From NCBI GenBank assembly GCA_024413875.1, contig JAKSVY010000035.1, positions 1-16,321 on the forward strand: a stretch of DNA of 16,321 nucleotides, in the 5' to 3' direction. The translations under genes were made by a program, and so were the position numbers. Source of the stretch: Bacilli bacterium. GTDB lineage: Bacteria; Bacillota_I; Bacilli_A; RFN20; CAG-826. This document shows positions 1-8,401 of the stretch, piece by piece. The notes beneath the pieces were generated by a model. That model saw only the letters and a program-made list of their open reading frames with translations, was not told the DNA's origin and ran no database searches. Numbering within the stretch: the first letter of the stretch is position 1; each line of letters begins with the position of its first letter.

Positions 1-69
1 CTCATTGGTGTTCCAATGACACTTTTAACAAGATTCTTACTTGATAAATATGGTCCATCGGAGAAATAA
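1..69 (+). CDS. C-terminal end of an upstream gene, probably MalF-type sugar ABC permease (partial)
   Basis: Frame 1 is open from the window edge to a TAA at 67-69 and gives 22 residues ending KYGPSEK. The visible piece has a short hydrophobic stretch followed by a polar tail, which fits the last helix of an integral membrane protein. The stop lies 3 bp before the next ATG, which starts a MalG-type permease. In carbohydrate ABC operons the MalF-type permease normally precedes the MalG-type one with such tight spacing, so the identity is inferred from position. A GGAG at 60-63, inside this coding end, serves the next gene. Too little sequence remains for a domain match. Confidence 0.6.
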   Translation, partial: LIGVPMTLLTRFLLDKYGPSEK

Positions 70-72
70 ACT

Positions 73-981
73 ATGAAAACAAAAGTAAAAACTCCAAAGA
101 TTAACCAACCAAAGAAGAAATTTTCAATCTTCTCAATAATTATCACCATTCTTTTGTGTGTATATTCACTTTCATTAATCGTCCTTATTTTATGGGCGTT
201 TGTTTCGTCGTTTAAAGATAACTTATTAGATTTTGAAATAAACCCAGTTTGGCTTCCTAAAGAATGGGTCACAACAAACTATGAAGTTGCATGGAATCAA
301 TTCTCTATCGATATTGAAACTCCAACAGGATTTGATACAGTTACTATGCCAATGATGTTCCTATATGGATTTATCTACGCTCTTGGATGTTCGTTTGCTG
401 CAACATTTGTTCCATGTATTACTGGATATATGTGTGCAAAGTTCAACTACAGGTTCTCCAAAATTATCTATCTTGTTGTTGTTATCGTTATGATCTTACC
501 TATTTTTGGTAATTTACCAGCTGAAATTAAGATGGTGAGAACATTTGACCTTGACGAACATATATGGGGTGTTTGGATCATGAAAGCTAACTTCCTTGGC
601 TTATATTTCATTGTCTTCTATAACTACTTCAAGAGTTTGCCAAATGCATATAATGAAGCTGCAAAGATTGATGGTGCAGGTAACTTTAGAATTTTATTCA
701 GAGTCATTCTTCCAATGGCGATGCCAATCTTCTTTACAGTTATGTTAATTAACTTCATTACATTCTGGAATGACTATCAAACACCATTAATTTACTTACA
801 AACAAAGCCAACCATCGCGTTAGCTATGTATAAAATCGCTATGGAAAACATTCCAGGGGTTGCGCTTCCACCAATCAAGATTGCGGCAGCAATGCTTGTT
901 TTAACACCTGTATTAATTTTATTTTTAGTGTTCCACAAAAAGTTGTTAGGCAACTTAACAATGGGTGGTATTAAAGGATAG
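73..981 (+). CDS. carbohydrate ABC transporter permease, MalG/LacG type
   Basis: This 302-residue inner-membrane protein is the second transmembrane subunit of a CUT1-type sugar ABC importer. After a basic N-terminus it has about six membrane segments (roughly 21-45, 95-118, 130-148, 167-187, 213-236, 268-290). The EAA loop that docks the ATPase is clear: E195-A-A-x-I-D-G-A202 with the usual L-P at 213-214, followed by the W-N-D motif at 232-234. Length is somewhat above the usual 270-290. The start is set by GGAG at 60-63, 9 nt upstream. The stop is 8 nt before the next gene, so they are co-transcribed. No ATPase gene lies in this operon within the window; a MalK/MsmX-like one starts at 6606 in a separate unit and may energise it. 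The substrate cannot be read from sequence; the neighbours suggest a complex plant or host glycan. Confidence 0.93.
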   Translation: MKTKVKTPKINQPKKKFSIFSIIITILLCVYSLSLIVLILWAFVSSFKDNLLDFEINPVWLPKEWVTTNYEVAWNQFSIDIETPTGFDTVTMPMMFLYGFIYALGCSFAATFVPCITGYMCAKFNYRFSKIIYLVVVIVMILPIFGNLPAEIKMVRTFDLDEHIWGVWIMKANFLGLYFIVFYNYFKSLPNAYNEAAKIDGAGNFRILFRVILPMAMPIFFTVMLINFITFWNDYQTPLIYLQTKPTIALAMYKIAMENIPGVALPPIKIAAAMLVLTPVLILFLVFHKKLLGNLTMGGIKG

Positions 982-989
982 GAGGATTT

Positions 990-3935
990 ATGAAGAAACT
1001 TTTATTAGCGGCTTTCCCATTACTCGCTGTTTCTGCATTTGCACCTTTCGCAAATAAAGGTAACGCTAGCGAAATGAAAAGAGCTGTCCGTTCTTTAAGT
1101 ATCGAAAACGAATATGATTTCGGTGAAACTTTCGAAGTTCCTACATTAGTTAAAGATGGCGTAACCTTTAGTTCTACTGTTGTTTATCCAGATGGAAACG
1201 CAACACGTGAAACACAAGTAGTGTTAAACCAATCTGGTACTTATGAAATCCATTATACTGCTAATGTTAATGGTAAATTGGATTCAGAAGATTACTCATT
1301 TATTGTTCAAAACCAATACTATTCATTCTCAGGTGAAAAATCTTTCGCAAGCTATGAAAGATCAGCAAGAACTTATGACCAAGAAGGTTTATTTGTATCT
1401 CTTGCTGCGGGTGAAACTATTACATTCTCTGAAGTAATGGATTTACGTAACACAACAAAAGCAGATAACCTTTTTAAAGCGTTCTCTGCACCTACATTTG
1501 TTTCTATTGAAGATTATTCAGAATTAGATTTCATCTTCACTGATGTTTCTGATCCAACTAACTTTTTAAGATATGTTTCAACCGCTACTAAGGATGGAAC
1601 ATCATATCCATATAGCTATTGGAAAGCTGGTGGAAATGGCCAAGATTTAGTTGGTGTTGAAAATGGCACTAACATTCACATTAACAATAACTTTGGTACA
1701 TCATGTGTCCACAGTTATTCAGGATACTATCCAGGCGGACAAAAAGTCGGTGAACCATTATTAAATGCTCAATATGACGCTGCTAACAATGCAGCCTATA
1801 CAAACTATGGTGCATCAATGATTACTGATCTTGATAACACTAAATATGCTCCTACACCATGGGAAGGCTTTAAGACTGGAATGGTTAAGTTAACTATTCA
1901 AGCTAAATCCTATGCTGCAGAAATGGCAAACTTTGTTATTAAAGAAGTTAGAGGTTTAGATATCACAAGTAGCATCTATACTGATAATGAAGCTCCTGTT
2001 ATCACTGTTGATAATCCTTATGAAGTATTGCCTAACGCTGTTAAAGGTGCTAAGTATCCAGTCTTTAATGCAACAGCAAAAGATAACATCACAAGCCATG
2101 TTGAAGTTAAAGCAAATGTTTATTATGAAAAGAATGGAAAACAATATGATGTAAATATCAATGACGATAATACATTTGACGTTAACTATTCTGGTGTTTA
2201 TAAAATCGTTTATGAAGCAGTTGATGGGGTTGGTAATGTCGCTAACAAGACATTAACAATTGCTACAACTGATGTTGCTACTCCAATTAACATCGTTCCT
2301 AAGGCAAAGATTGCTGATTCTTGGAAGAAAGGTGTTTATTACACATTGCCTGATTTTAAAGTCAGTGGTGGTGTTGGAAATATCGAAACATCTTATAAGG
2401 TTACATATAACGGAAAACCAGTTGAAATTACTGATAACAAATTCCTTCCAATGGAACTTGGTAATTATACTGTTGAATTTATCGCTAAAGACATGACAGG
2501 AAAGACTCAAGTCTATGCTTTTGATGTCTTTATTGAATATAACGATGGTGTTGTATTCTATGACTTACCAAACTTACCAAAATACTTTATTTCTGGCTAT
2601 GGTTTTAAATTACCAGCAGTCTATGGTACTGACTTTGGTAATAACGGAAACAAAGTTTTAGCAGATGTTGATATCGACTGTGGTTTTGTTTCTCAAACAG
2701 TTAAGAGTGGTACATACTTCCAACCAGATGTTCCAAACAATATGGATAACATCAAGATTACATACCGCGCAAAAGACACAGAACTCGTATATGAAATCCC
2801 ATGTATTAAATCTGTTAAAGGTAAAGAATTACAACTTCAAAACTACTTCATTGGTGAAGGTTTTGAATTAGACATGGGTTATAACGATAAAGCCATCTTA
2901 AAGACAACAGTTAACGGAAACGTTAAGTGGGAATTCGCTAATTCTGTCGCGGCAGAAGGTTTATCTTTAGGCCTTTCAACAGTTGAAGGCTTATCAACAT
3001 TTAAAGAATTAAAAGTTGTTCTTGCTGATAAGGTAAATACAACTGAAACAGTTACAGTTGATATGTATTTATCAGGTAAGATTGTAATGATTAAAGTTGG
3101 AGACAACTTATTAAAGACTGATAAATCATTTGACGCTAACAATACATTTACACTCAAGGTTTCTGGAAACCAAATTCTTTTTGATAAATCTTCAATCACT
3201 ATCAATAAATTTGATAACGGAAAAGAATTCACTAAATTCTCTTCTGACTTTGTCTATGTTTCTACCGAAATTGTTAATGGCACAGTTGGATGTGGATATG
3301 AAATCCGTAAATTTGATAACCAAACAATTTGTGAAACAGCATTCGACTCAATTGAACCACGTATTACCATCGTTGATAGCTATGGTGGCTTTAAACAAAT
3401 TGGTGAAGTTTCAAACACAGCAAGAATTATTGTTTCCGATGTATTAGATCCAAACGTTAGTGCGTCAGTTTCCGCAATTGACCCTAACCACGTTGTGATT
3501 AAAGATGTTAATGGTCAACCAATTAACGAATTAAATCCAAGCATCCAATATTCAATCCCATTAAATGAATATGGACAATACGCGATTAAGTATGTTGCTA
3601 AAGATAGTAGTGATAATGAAGCTACATTCTCATATTCAATTGGTGTTCTTGATGATGTTGCACCAGTAATTAAGATTACTTCTGATTACACAAAATCATG
3701 CAAGGTTGGTGAGGCTATTGTTGTTCCTACATTTGAAGTAACAGATAACTTCAATAAACCAGAAGATATCATTACATTTGTAAACATCAAATCACCATCA
3801 CATATCTACTATCCATTACCAGCTCACTCAAATTCATTAATCGCAAGTTACGCTGGTGAGTACGAAGTAATTATTACTGCTCTTGATCAAGCAGGTAACA
3901 TGGCGGAATTCAGCTATGTTGTTACTGTTAAATAA
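990..3935 (+). CDS. large secreted multi-domain protein with Ig-like and lectin-like modules
   Basis: This 981-residue exported protein has a signal peptide (MKK followed by a hydrophobic core, likely cleavage near residue 25-28). Its layout repeats. An Ig-like strand-rich module (about 33-110) is followed by a jelly-roll/lectin-like stretch (about 112-325), three Ig-like modules (about 334-425, 430-515, 520-605), a second lectin-like stretch (about 610-785), and two final Ig-like modules (about 790-895 and 896-981). Several Ig modules open with an APVI-type strand and end with a Y-x-x-x-D-x-x-G/S-N-x-A signature typical of DUF5011/bacterial Ig and HYR-like domains. No catalytic motif is visible and there is no lipobox, LPXTG or C-terminal membrane helix. 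The RBS GGAGG (981-985) sets the start. Its place between a sugar permease and a DUF4838 lipoprotein suggests glycan binding or scaffolding at the surface. The exact ligand is unknown. Confidence 0.75.
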   Translation: MKKLLLAAFPLLAVSAFAPFANKGNASEMKRAVRSLSIENEYDFGETFEVPTLVKDGVTFSSTVVYPDGNATRETQVVLNQSGTYEIHYTANVNGKLDSEDYSFIVQNQYYSFSGEKSFASYERSARTYDQEGLFVSLAAGETITFSEVMDLRNTTKADNLFKAFSAPTFVSIEDYSELDFIFTDVSDPTNFLRYVSTATKDGTSYPYSYWKAGGNGQDLVGVENGTNIHINNNFGTSCVHSYSGYYPGGQKVGEPLLNAQYDAANNAAYTNYGASMITDLDNTKYAPTPWEGFKTGMVKLTIQAKSYAAEMANFVIKEVRGLDITSSIYTDNEAPVITVDNPYEVLPNAVKGAKYPVFNATAKDNITSHVEVKANVYYEKNGKQYDVNINDDNTFDVNYSGVYKIVYEAVDGVGNVANKTLTIATTDVATPINIVPKAKIADSWKKGVYYTLPDFKVSGGVGNIETSYKVTYNGKPVEITDNKFLPMELGNYTVEFIAKDMTGKTQVYAFDVFIEYNDGVVFYDLPNLPKYFISGYGFKLPAVYGTDFGNNGNKVLADVDIDCGFVSQTVKSGTYFQPDVPNNMDNIKITYRAKDTELVYEIPCIKSVKGKELQLQNYFIGEGFELDMGYNDKAILKTTVNGNVKWEFANSVAAEGLSLGLSTVEGLSTFKELKVVLADKVNTTETVTVDMYLSGKIVMIKVGDNLLKTDKSFDANNTFTLKVSGNQILFDKSSITINKFDNGKEFTKFSSDFVYVSTEIVNGTVGCGYEIRKFDNQTICETAFDSIEPRITIVDSYGGFKQIGEVSNTARIIVSDVLDPNVSASVSAIDPNHVVIKDVNGQPINELNPSIQYSIPLNEYGQYAIKYVAKDSSDNEATFSYSIGVLDDVAPVIKITSDYTKSCKVGEAIVVPTFEVTDNFNKPEDIITFVNIKSPSHIYYPLPAHSNSLIASYAGEYEVIITALDQAGNMAEFSYVVTVK

Positions 3936-3949
3936 GGAGGAAATAGAAA

Positions 3950-5881
3950 ATGAATAAAGTAATTAAATCTCTTCTTCCATTAATCTTCCTTTCAACAACT
4001 TTAGTTGGTTGTAATAATGGTTCTGCTAAGGTTGAACCTATTAATCCAATTGGTGAAAATGAATTCCACAAAGTTGAAGGAACACTTCATAAAGTAAATG
4101 TTACTGAAGGTACAGTTAACTTTATTGAAGACACTAAGACTGATTTTAGAATCCTTATCCCAAATAATGATAGTGCGCTTAAAGCTGCTTCATTTATTGG
4201 TTCTAAAGTTACTGAAGCAACAGGAGTGTCTATTGATATCGTTACTTTTGATAACACATATCAATATCTTTCTTCTGATAAATTAATTGTTTTAGGTGTT
4301 GATGAAATCTCCGCTCAAGCAGGCGTTAAGAAAACAGAAGAAAATCTTGATGTTACAGGTTATCAAATCACATCTAAAGATAATTCAGTGTTCGTCTTTG
4401 TTAATCATAACTATGGTTTCCAACAAGCTGCACTTTGTTTCTTAAAATACGCGGTTGGATATGACCGTATCTCAGAAAGAATCACCCTTTATAAGGATAA
4501 TTTCTCTAAGATGCCTAACTTTGATGTTGTTGAAAGACCTGATTTTCAAATCAGAACTCAAAGTAATAAGGTTACACAAAACTATTCATATGAAACAGGA
4601 TTCCTCCTTTCAAATGAAGTTTTCTATAACTCCGCTAAAGTTAAATTCGTCCATAACTCATTCGACTGGGCAAATCCTAGTATTTATAAAAAAGATCACC
4701 CAGGATGGTTTGCGGATGAAGGCGAACAACTTTGTTACACCGCTCATGGTGATGAAGTTGAATATCAAGCACTTATAGATTTAGTTGTTTCTGAAATGAA
4801 GGAAGCAATTTTAGCTAAACCTGACTGCACTCGTATCTCTTTAACAATTGAAGATAACCACTCTTCATGCGGATGCCCATCTTGTAAAGAATCTCTTAGA
4901 CAATACGGAGCAGAATCAGCAGCAGTGGTTAAATTCATGAACTCTATTGATAATGAAATTCAACCATTCATTAAAGAAAAAACTCCTACAAGTAATATTG
5001 ACCTTGTCTTCTTCGCGTATAACAAAGTTGAAAAGGCTCCAGTTAAATTAGATTCAAATGGTAACTATGTTGCAACATCACCTGACGTTATGTGTAATGA
5101 ACACGTATCTGTTTATATTGCGCCTATCGCAGCAAACTACCAAGAATCATTCTACGCAACAGAAAATGAATCTGCGCGTGAAACAATTGAAGGTTGGTCA
5201 GCTGTTTGTAAACGAATTAACTACTGGTTATATGAAACAAACTTCTCTCATTACCTTTATCCTTTAAATTCTTACACAACAATGATTGATACATATCGTT
5301 ATTGTACAGATAAGAATGCGACCTACCTTTATAACGAAGGTCAACATAACCAAGGTGCAGTTACTTGCTTTGGTAGATTCAAAGAATATTTAAATCAAGT
5401 TTCTGAAATTGATGTAAATACTGACTTTATCACTATTGAAGATCACTTCTTCAAAGAATACTTTAAAGAAGCTGAAGTTCCTATGCGTAATTTATATAAC
5501 GAAATTCAACAACATATGAACTATCTTAAGACAGTTTACTTCTCAGATATCGTTGGTAACATCTACGATGGTATTGCTCAAACTAAGTTCTGGCCTAAGC
5601 AATTACTTGAACGCTGGAACCAATATTGTGAAGAAGCTAAAGAACTCGTTAAAGGTTATAGATACACTAACTACAACTTATACGAAACACTTCTTGATAA
5701 CATTACTCTTGAATCAATCTTCCCTCGTTTTGCGTTAATTGAACATCACTCAGGTAAATTCACTTCTGATGATCTCTACAATATGAGAAAAGCATTCCTT
5801 GAAGATTGTACAAATCTTGGAATTACAAACATCAGTGAAGGTACAAAGATTGAATCATTTAAATCATCTTGGGGATTCTAA
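3950..5881 (+). CDS. DUF4838 domain lipoprotein (GH67 alpha-glucuronidase-related family)
   Basis: This is a 643-residue surface lipoprotein. The signal peptide ends in the lipobox L18-V-G-C21. Residues about 62-175 resemble the small alpha/beta domain found before the catalytic barrel in GH20/GH67/GH84-type proteins. From about 195 the sequence follows the DUF4838 pattern, whose best marker is the cysteine cluster C307-G-C-P-S-C312 just after I300-E-D-N-H304. DUF4838 proteins are common in glycan-utilisation loci and are structurally related to alpha-glucuronidases, but their activity is poorly defined. I therefore infer binding or hydrolysis of an acidic or branched glycan and do not assign a reaction. 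AAGGAGG, overlapping the previous stop region 14 bp upstream, sets the start. The protein is co-transcribed with the permease and the Ig-like protein, which supports a joint role in glycan capture. Confidence 0.8.
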   Translation: MNKVIKSLLPLIFLSTTLVGCNNGSAKVEPINPIGENEFHKVEGTLHKVNVTEGTVNFIEDTKTDFRILIPNNDSALKAASFIGSKVTEATGVSIDIVTFDNTYQYLSSDKLIVLGVDEISAQAGVKKTEENLDVTGYQITSKDNSVFVFVNHNYGFQQAALCFLKYAVGYDRISERITLYKDNFSKMPNFDVVERPDFQIRTQSNKVTQNYSYETGFLLSNEVFYNSAKVKFVHNSFDWANPSIYKKDHPGWFADEGEQLCYTAHGDEVEYQALIDLVVSEMKEAILAKPDCTRISLTIEDNHSSCGCPSCKESLRQYGAESAAVVKFMNSIDNEIQPFIKEKTPTSNIDLVFFAYNKVEKAPVKLDSNGNYVATSPDVMCNEHVSVYIAPIAANYQESFYATENESARETIEGWSAVCKRINYWLYETNFSHYLYPLNSYTTMIDTYRYCTDKNATYLYNEGQHNQGAVTCFGRFKEYLNQVSEIDVNTDFITIEDHFFKEYFKEAEVPMRNLYNEIQQHMNYLKTVYFSDIVGNIYDGIAQTKFWPKQLLERWNQYCEEAKELVKGYRYTNYNLYETLLDNITLESIFPRFALIEHHSGKFTSDDLYNMRKAFLEDCTNLGITNISEGTKIESFKSSWGF

Positions 5882-5898
5882 AGAAAGGATTATCGATT

Positions 5899-6516
5899 AT
5901 GAAAACAAAAACATTAATTAGTCTTATTGCTCTTGCATCATGTGTTGGTCTTGCCTCTTGTGGAGGAAAGTCATCAGAACCAACGAGTGTTGTTGAAGAA
6001 GCAAAGCTTGTCCTTAGCCAAACCAAATTAACAATTGAAAAATATGAAGAAGCAACTCTTTTTTATGAACTCATTGGTTCAACAGAAAAAGTATCTTGGA
6101 GAGTATCTAATCCAGAGGTCGCTACTGTATTAAATGGTGTCGTTTCTGCTGTTGGTATTGGTGAATGTGTTGTTACTGCAAAAGCAGGTAATTTAACTGC
6201 AACATGTGCGGTTGAAGTTACAATGCCAAGCCAAGCCGCTGTCTTAGTAGTAGGTAATTCTGATATCAACCTCCTTGTTGGTGGTGAAGAATATAAAACA
6301 AATCTCTTTGCAACTTACAAAGGTGATAGAGTCCAAGCTACATTTGATCTTTCCTTTGTAGAAGGTGAAGCAACTGACGTTGTTTCTCTTAGACACGAAA
6401 GCAATAAGCTGGTTGTTACTCCATTAAAGGCTGGATCAACAAAGGCTATCGTCTCTGCTACTGTAAGAGATACATTACTTGTTAAAGTCATCAATATCAC
6501 TGTTGATAACGCTTAA
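5899..6516 (+). CDS. Big_2 (bacterial Ig-like) lipoprotein
   Basis: This is a 205-residue lipoprotein. I chose the ATG at 5899 over an in-frame ATG at 5869 because the 5869 start lies inside the preceding gene and would add a polar extension before the signal peptide. From 5899 the signal peptide begins MKTKT and ends in the lipobox L18-A-S-C21, with a GA-rich RBS at about 5882-5889. Residues about 34-108 form a Big_2 domain: a strand ending in L-T-I, then a VSWRVSNPEVATV-type core, then a GxGxCVVTAKAG-type strand. Residues about 111-205 look like a second, degenerate copy. There is no catalytic motif. It is the last gene of the operon, followed by a hairpin terminator. Likely role is adhesion or a spacer/accessory for the glycan-handling lipoproteins; this is inference. 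Its mature end CGGKSS is shared with two other lipoproteins in the window. Confidence 0.82.
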   Translation: MKTKTLISLIALASCVGLASCGGKSSEPTSVVEEAKLVLSQTKLTIEKYEEATLFYELIGSTEKVSWRVSNPEVATVLNGVVSAVGIGECVVTAKAGNLTATCAVEVTMPSQAAVLVVGNSDINLLVGGEEYKTNLFATYKGDRVQATFDLSFVEGEATDVVSLRHESNKLVVTPLKAGSTKAIVSATVRDTLLVKVINITVDNA

Positions 6517-6528
6517 TTATTAATAATT

Positions 6529-6579
6529 AAAAATAAACCGATTCGATACTTAACCAGTATTATTGTTGGTTTATTTTTT
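6529..6579 (+). terminator. two-tier hairpin terminator of the glycan operon
   Basis: AAAATAAACC (6530-6539) pairs with GGTTTATTTT (6568-6577) and runs into a T tract ending at 6579. The loop holds a second small hairpin, ATACT (6546-6550) with AGTAT (6556-6560). It lies 13 bp after the stop of the Big_2 lipoprotein gene. Confidence 0.75.
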
Positions 6580-6605
6580 ATTTATAAAAACTTATAATTA
6601 TTTAT
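6570..6605 (+). promoter_or_regulatory. promoter for the ATPase operon, probably giving a leaderless mRNA
   Basis: A perfect -10 box TATAAT lies at 6593-6598. A weak -35 candidate TTTATT lies at 6570-6575 with a 17-bp spacer, inside the T tract of the preceding terminator. The A of the start codon (6606) is 7 nt after the -10 box, exactly where transcription would start. No Shine-Dalgarno sequence fits between. Confidence 0.65.
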
Positions 6606-7334
6606 ATGATTAAAGTTGAAAACCTTACACTAACATATCCTAAAACAAGAAGGGAAGCTCCTCGAACAGCGTTAAGAAATATTAACGTTACTTTCGAAGA
6701 TAATTCCTTCAATGTTATTGTTGGAGCATCTGGTAGTGGTAAAACCTCTCTTCTTCATGCGGTTGCAGGTCTTTTAAAATATGAAGGTGATGTTTATTTT
6801 AATGATAGGAACGCGCGTGAAATAGATATTGTGGACCGCAATATGGCGTTAGTAAATCAAAGTTATGTCTTATATCCACATATGACAATTTTTGATAATA
6901 TTGCTTTCCCATTAAAGTCTAAAGGCGCTTCAAAAAAAGAAGTAATGGATGCAGTTAATGAAGTGGCGGAGATTTTAGAATTAGATTATTTATTAACACG
7001 TAAACCAAAAGAGCTTTCGGGCGGACAACAACAAAGAGTTGCCTTGGCAAGAGCGCTTATTAAACATCCAGATATCTATCTTTTTGATGAACCATTAAGT
7101 AATGTTTCTGAAGAAATGAGAGATAAAGAAAAAGAAATGATTCGTAAGGCTGTTAGAAAATATCAATCAATGGCTATCTATATCACTCACAACATGAGAG
7201 AGGCCACCTCTTTAGCGGATAAAATTATCGTCTTAAATGAAGGTGAAATAGTCTTTGTGGGAACCCCTGATGAAGCAATTAAAAGTGATAACAAAGTTAT
7301 TAAAGAATTAATGGAGGCATCATATGTTTTATAA
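6606..7334 (+). CDS. ABC transporter ATP-binding protein, short MalK/MsmX-like
   Basis: This 242-residue cytoplasmic ATPase drives an ABC transporter. It has Walker A GASGSGKT (40-47), Q-loop Q85, signature LSGGQQQR (137-144), Walker B IYLFDE (157-162) and H-loop H195. The order N-V-x-L-Y-P-H-M-T after the Q-loop is typical of sugar-type (MalK/UgpC/MsmX) ATPases. Those run to about 360-380 residues, whereas this one ends right after the nucleotide-binding domain and lacks the C-terminal OB/TOBE regulatory part. The D-loop is unusual: S165-N-V-S168 where S-N/A-L-D is expected. The gene opens a four-gene operon and overlaps the next one by 11 bp. It may serve the permease pair upstream, as multitask ATPases do, or the membrane proteins of its own operon. 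Confidence 0.9.
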   Translation: MIKVENLTLTYPKTRREAPRTALRNINVTFEDNSFNVIVGASGSGKTSLLHAVAGLLKYEGDVYFNDRNAREIDIVDRNMALVNQSYVLYPHMTIFDNIAFPLKSKGASKKEVMDAVNEVAEILELDYLLTRKPKELSGGQQQRVALARALIKHPDIYLFDEPLSNVSEEMRDKEKEMIRKAVRKYQSMAIYITHNMREATSLADKIIVLNEGEIVFVGTPDEAIKSDNKVIKELMEASYVL

Positions 7335-7794
7335 CAAAGAACAAATCCTCCAACTTAAAAATGAAACAAAGAAATATCTAATTATTTCCTCAGTTGTTTT
7401 AGGTATTAGTCTTGCTTTATTTATTACTCTTTTATTCTTTTTAAATGATCAAATTATTAGATATGTTCAAGTAGGTGTATCCATCATTCTTTCATTAGCA
7501 GTGTGCTTTTTCTTATACGTCATTATCAATATTGTTTTAAATAACAATAGACGTCAAAAATTTATCGATAACATTCTTAAAAGAGAAGAAGCTACATATG
7601 AATGCACTATCTTAGAGATTGGTAAAATTAGAACCATTAATCATAATATTAAAGTCTATGATGTAACTATCTCTTATAAAGGAAGAATAGCGACAGTTCT
7701 TTTAGATGATGAATATAGTGGTAAGATTCATGAACTTAAAGGTTTAGTAACCTTAAAAGTTTGCGATAAATATATTGTGGAGATTATTAAATAG
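7324..7794 (+). CDS. two-TM membrane protein with small C-terminal beta-type domain
   Basis: This is a 156-residue protein I do not recognise. A short polar start is followed by two membrane helices (about 18-40 and 46-72) with a tight N-D-Q loop between. A basic stop-transfer patch (N-R-R at about 75-77) suggests both ends face the cytoplasm. Residues about 85-156 alternate hydrophobic and polar residues as in a small beta-barrel or NfeD/PH-like domain. The start overlaps the ATPase gene by 11 bp and uses GGAGG at 7313-7317, inside that gene, so translation is probably coupled. Conserved tight packing suggests it works with the ATPase or the YesL-like protein. No function is assigned. Confidence 0.7.
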   Translation: MFYNKEQILQLKNETKKYLIISSVVLGISLALFITLLFFLNDQIIRYVQVGVSIILSLAVCFFLYVIINIVLNNNRRQKFIDNILKREEATYECTILEIGKIRTINHNIKVYDVTISYKGRIATVLLDDEYSGKIHELKGLVTLKVCDKYIVEIIK

Positions 7795-7796
7795 TT

Positions 7797-8399
7797 ATGA
7801 ATAAGGTTATTAAAAATATTCTCCATCATTGGTATTTATATGTTCTCGCTAGTGTATCGACTACCGCGGTAGTGGTGATGACCACAAACGCGATTAATCG
7901 TCCAATTAACGAAGAAACTATATCTATTTTTGTTGGTTCATGTGGATCATCAAACACTAAGTTATATAACAAATTACTTGAAGATAAGCCTAGTTATCTT
8001 AGACAAATTAGGATTAACTCTGCTGTGTATTTTAATTCTGACTTTGGATATTTATATACAGCGTTTGGTAAAGGCGAAAGTGATTTAGTTATCATTCCTG
8101 AAAGTGTTATTGTGGATGATGTTGTGAAATACTATTACACTCCACTTAATGAATCATACATGAATTCAAAACTAGGTGAAGTTACTTATTACACCCCTAG
8201 TGATATGGATACACCTTATGGTGTGTTAATTAGAACCAAAGGTGATACAAGTAGTAATTTGATCGCGTATTCAAATGAAACACATGATGAAAATTATTAT
8301 GCTTTCTTATACAAAAAATCATTCCACGCAGGTGAAAACAATAAAGTAGAACATGACACCGCAATTAAGTTTATTAAAACGATTAAAAACTATAAATAA
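7797..8399 (+). CDS. membrane-anchored protein, possibly a reduced solute-binding-protein-like domain
   Basis: This is a 200-residue protein with one N-terminal membrane helix (about 12-32) that is not followed by a cleavage site or lipobox, so it is likely anchored with the rest outside. The outer part starts with a strand (TISIFVGSCG, 41-50), has an acidic D-L-V-I-I-P-E-S motif near residues 96-103 and a Y-G-V-L-I strand near 141-145, and ends with a helix of the type seen at the end of extracellular sugar-binding proteins. These are generic features of periplasmic-binding-protein folds, but the length is about half of normal. The start is 2 bp after the previous stop; the only nearby GGAG (7779-7782) is 14 nt away, so re-initiation by the terminating ribosome is likely. 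The assignment is tentative. Confidence 0.6.
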   Translation: MNKVIKNILHHWYLYVLASVSTTAVVVMTTNAINRPINEETISIFVGSCGSSNTKLYNKLLEDKPSYLRQIRINSAVYFNSDFGYLYTAFGKGESDLVIIPESVIVDDVVKYYYTPLNESYMNSKLGEVTYYTPSDMDTPYGVLIRTKGDTSSNLIAYSNETHDENYYAFLYKKSFHAGENNKVEHDTAIKFIKTIKNYK

Positions 8400-8401
8400 T
8401 T

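Noticed and set aside
2879..3232. 117-codon minus-strand open frame inside the Ig-like gene
   Set aside because: It is antisense to a well-supported gene, lacks an RBS and has a composition explained by the complement of AT-rich codons.
5869..5898. Upstream in-frame ATG giving a 215-residue form of the Big_2 lipoprotein
   Set aside because: It lies inside the DUF4838 gene and would put a polar stretch before the signal peptide; 5899 has an RBS and a normal lipoprotein signal.
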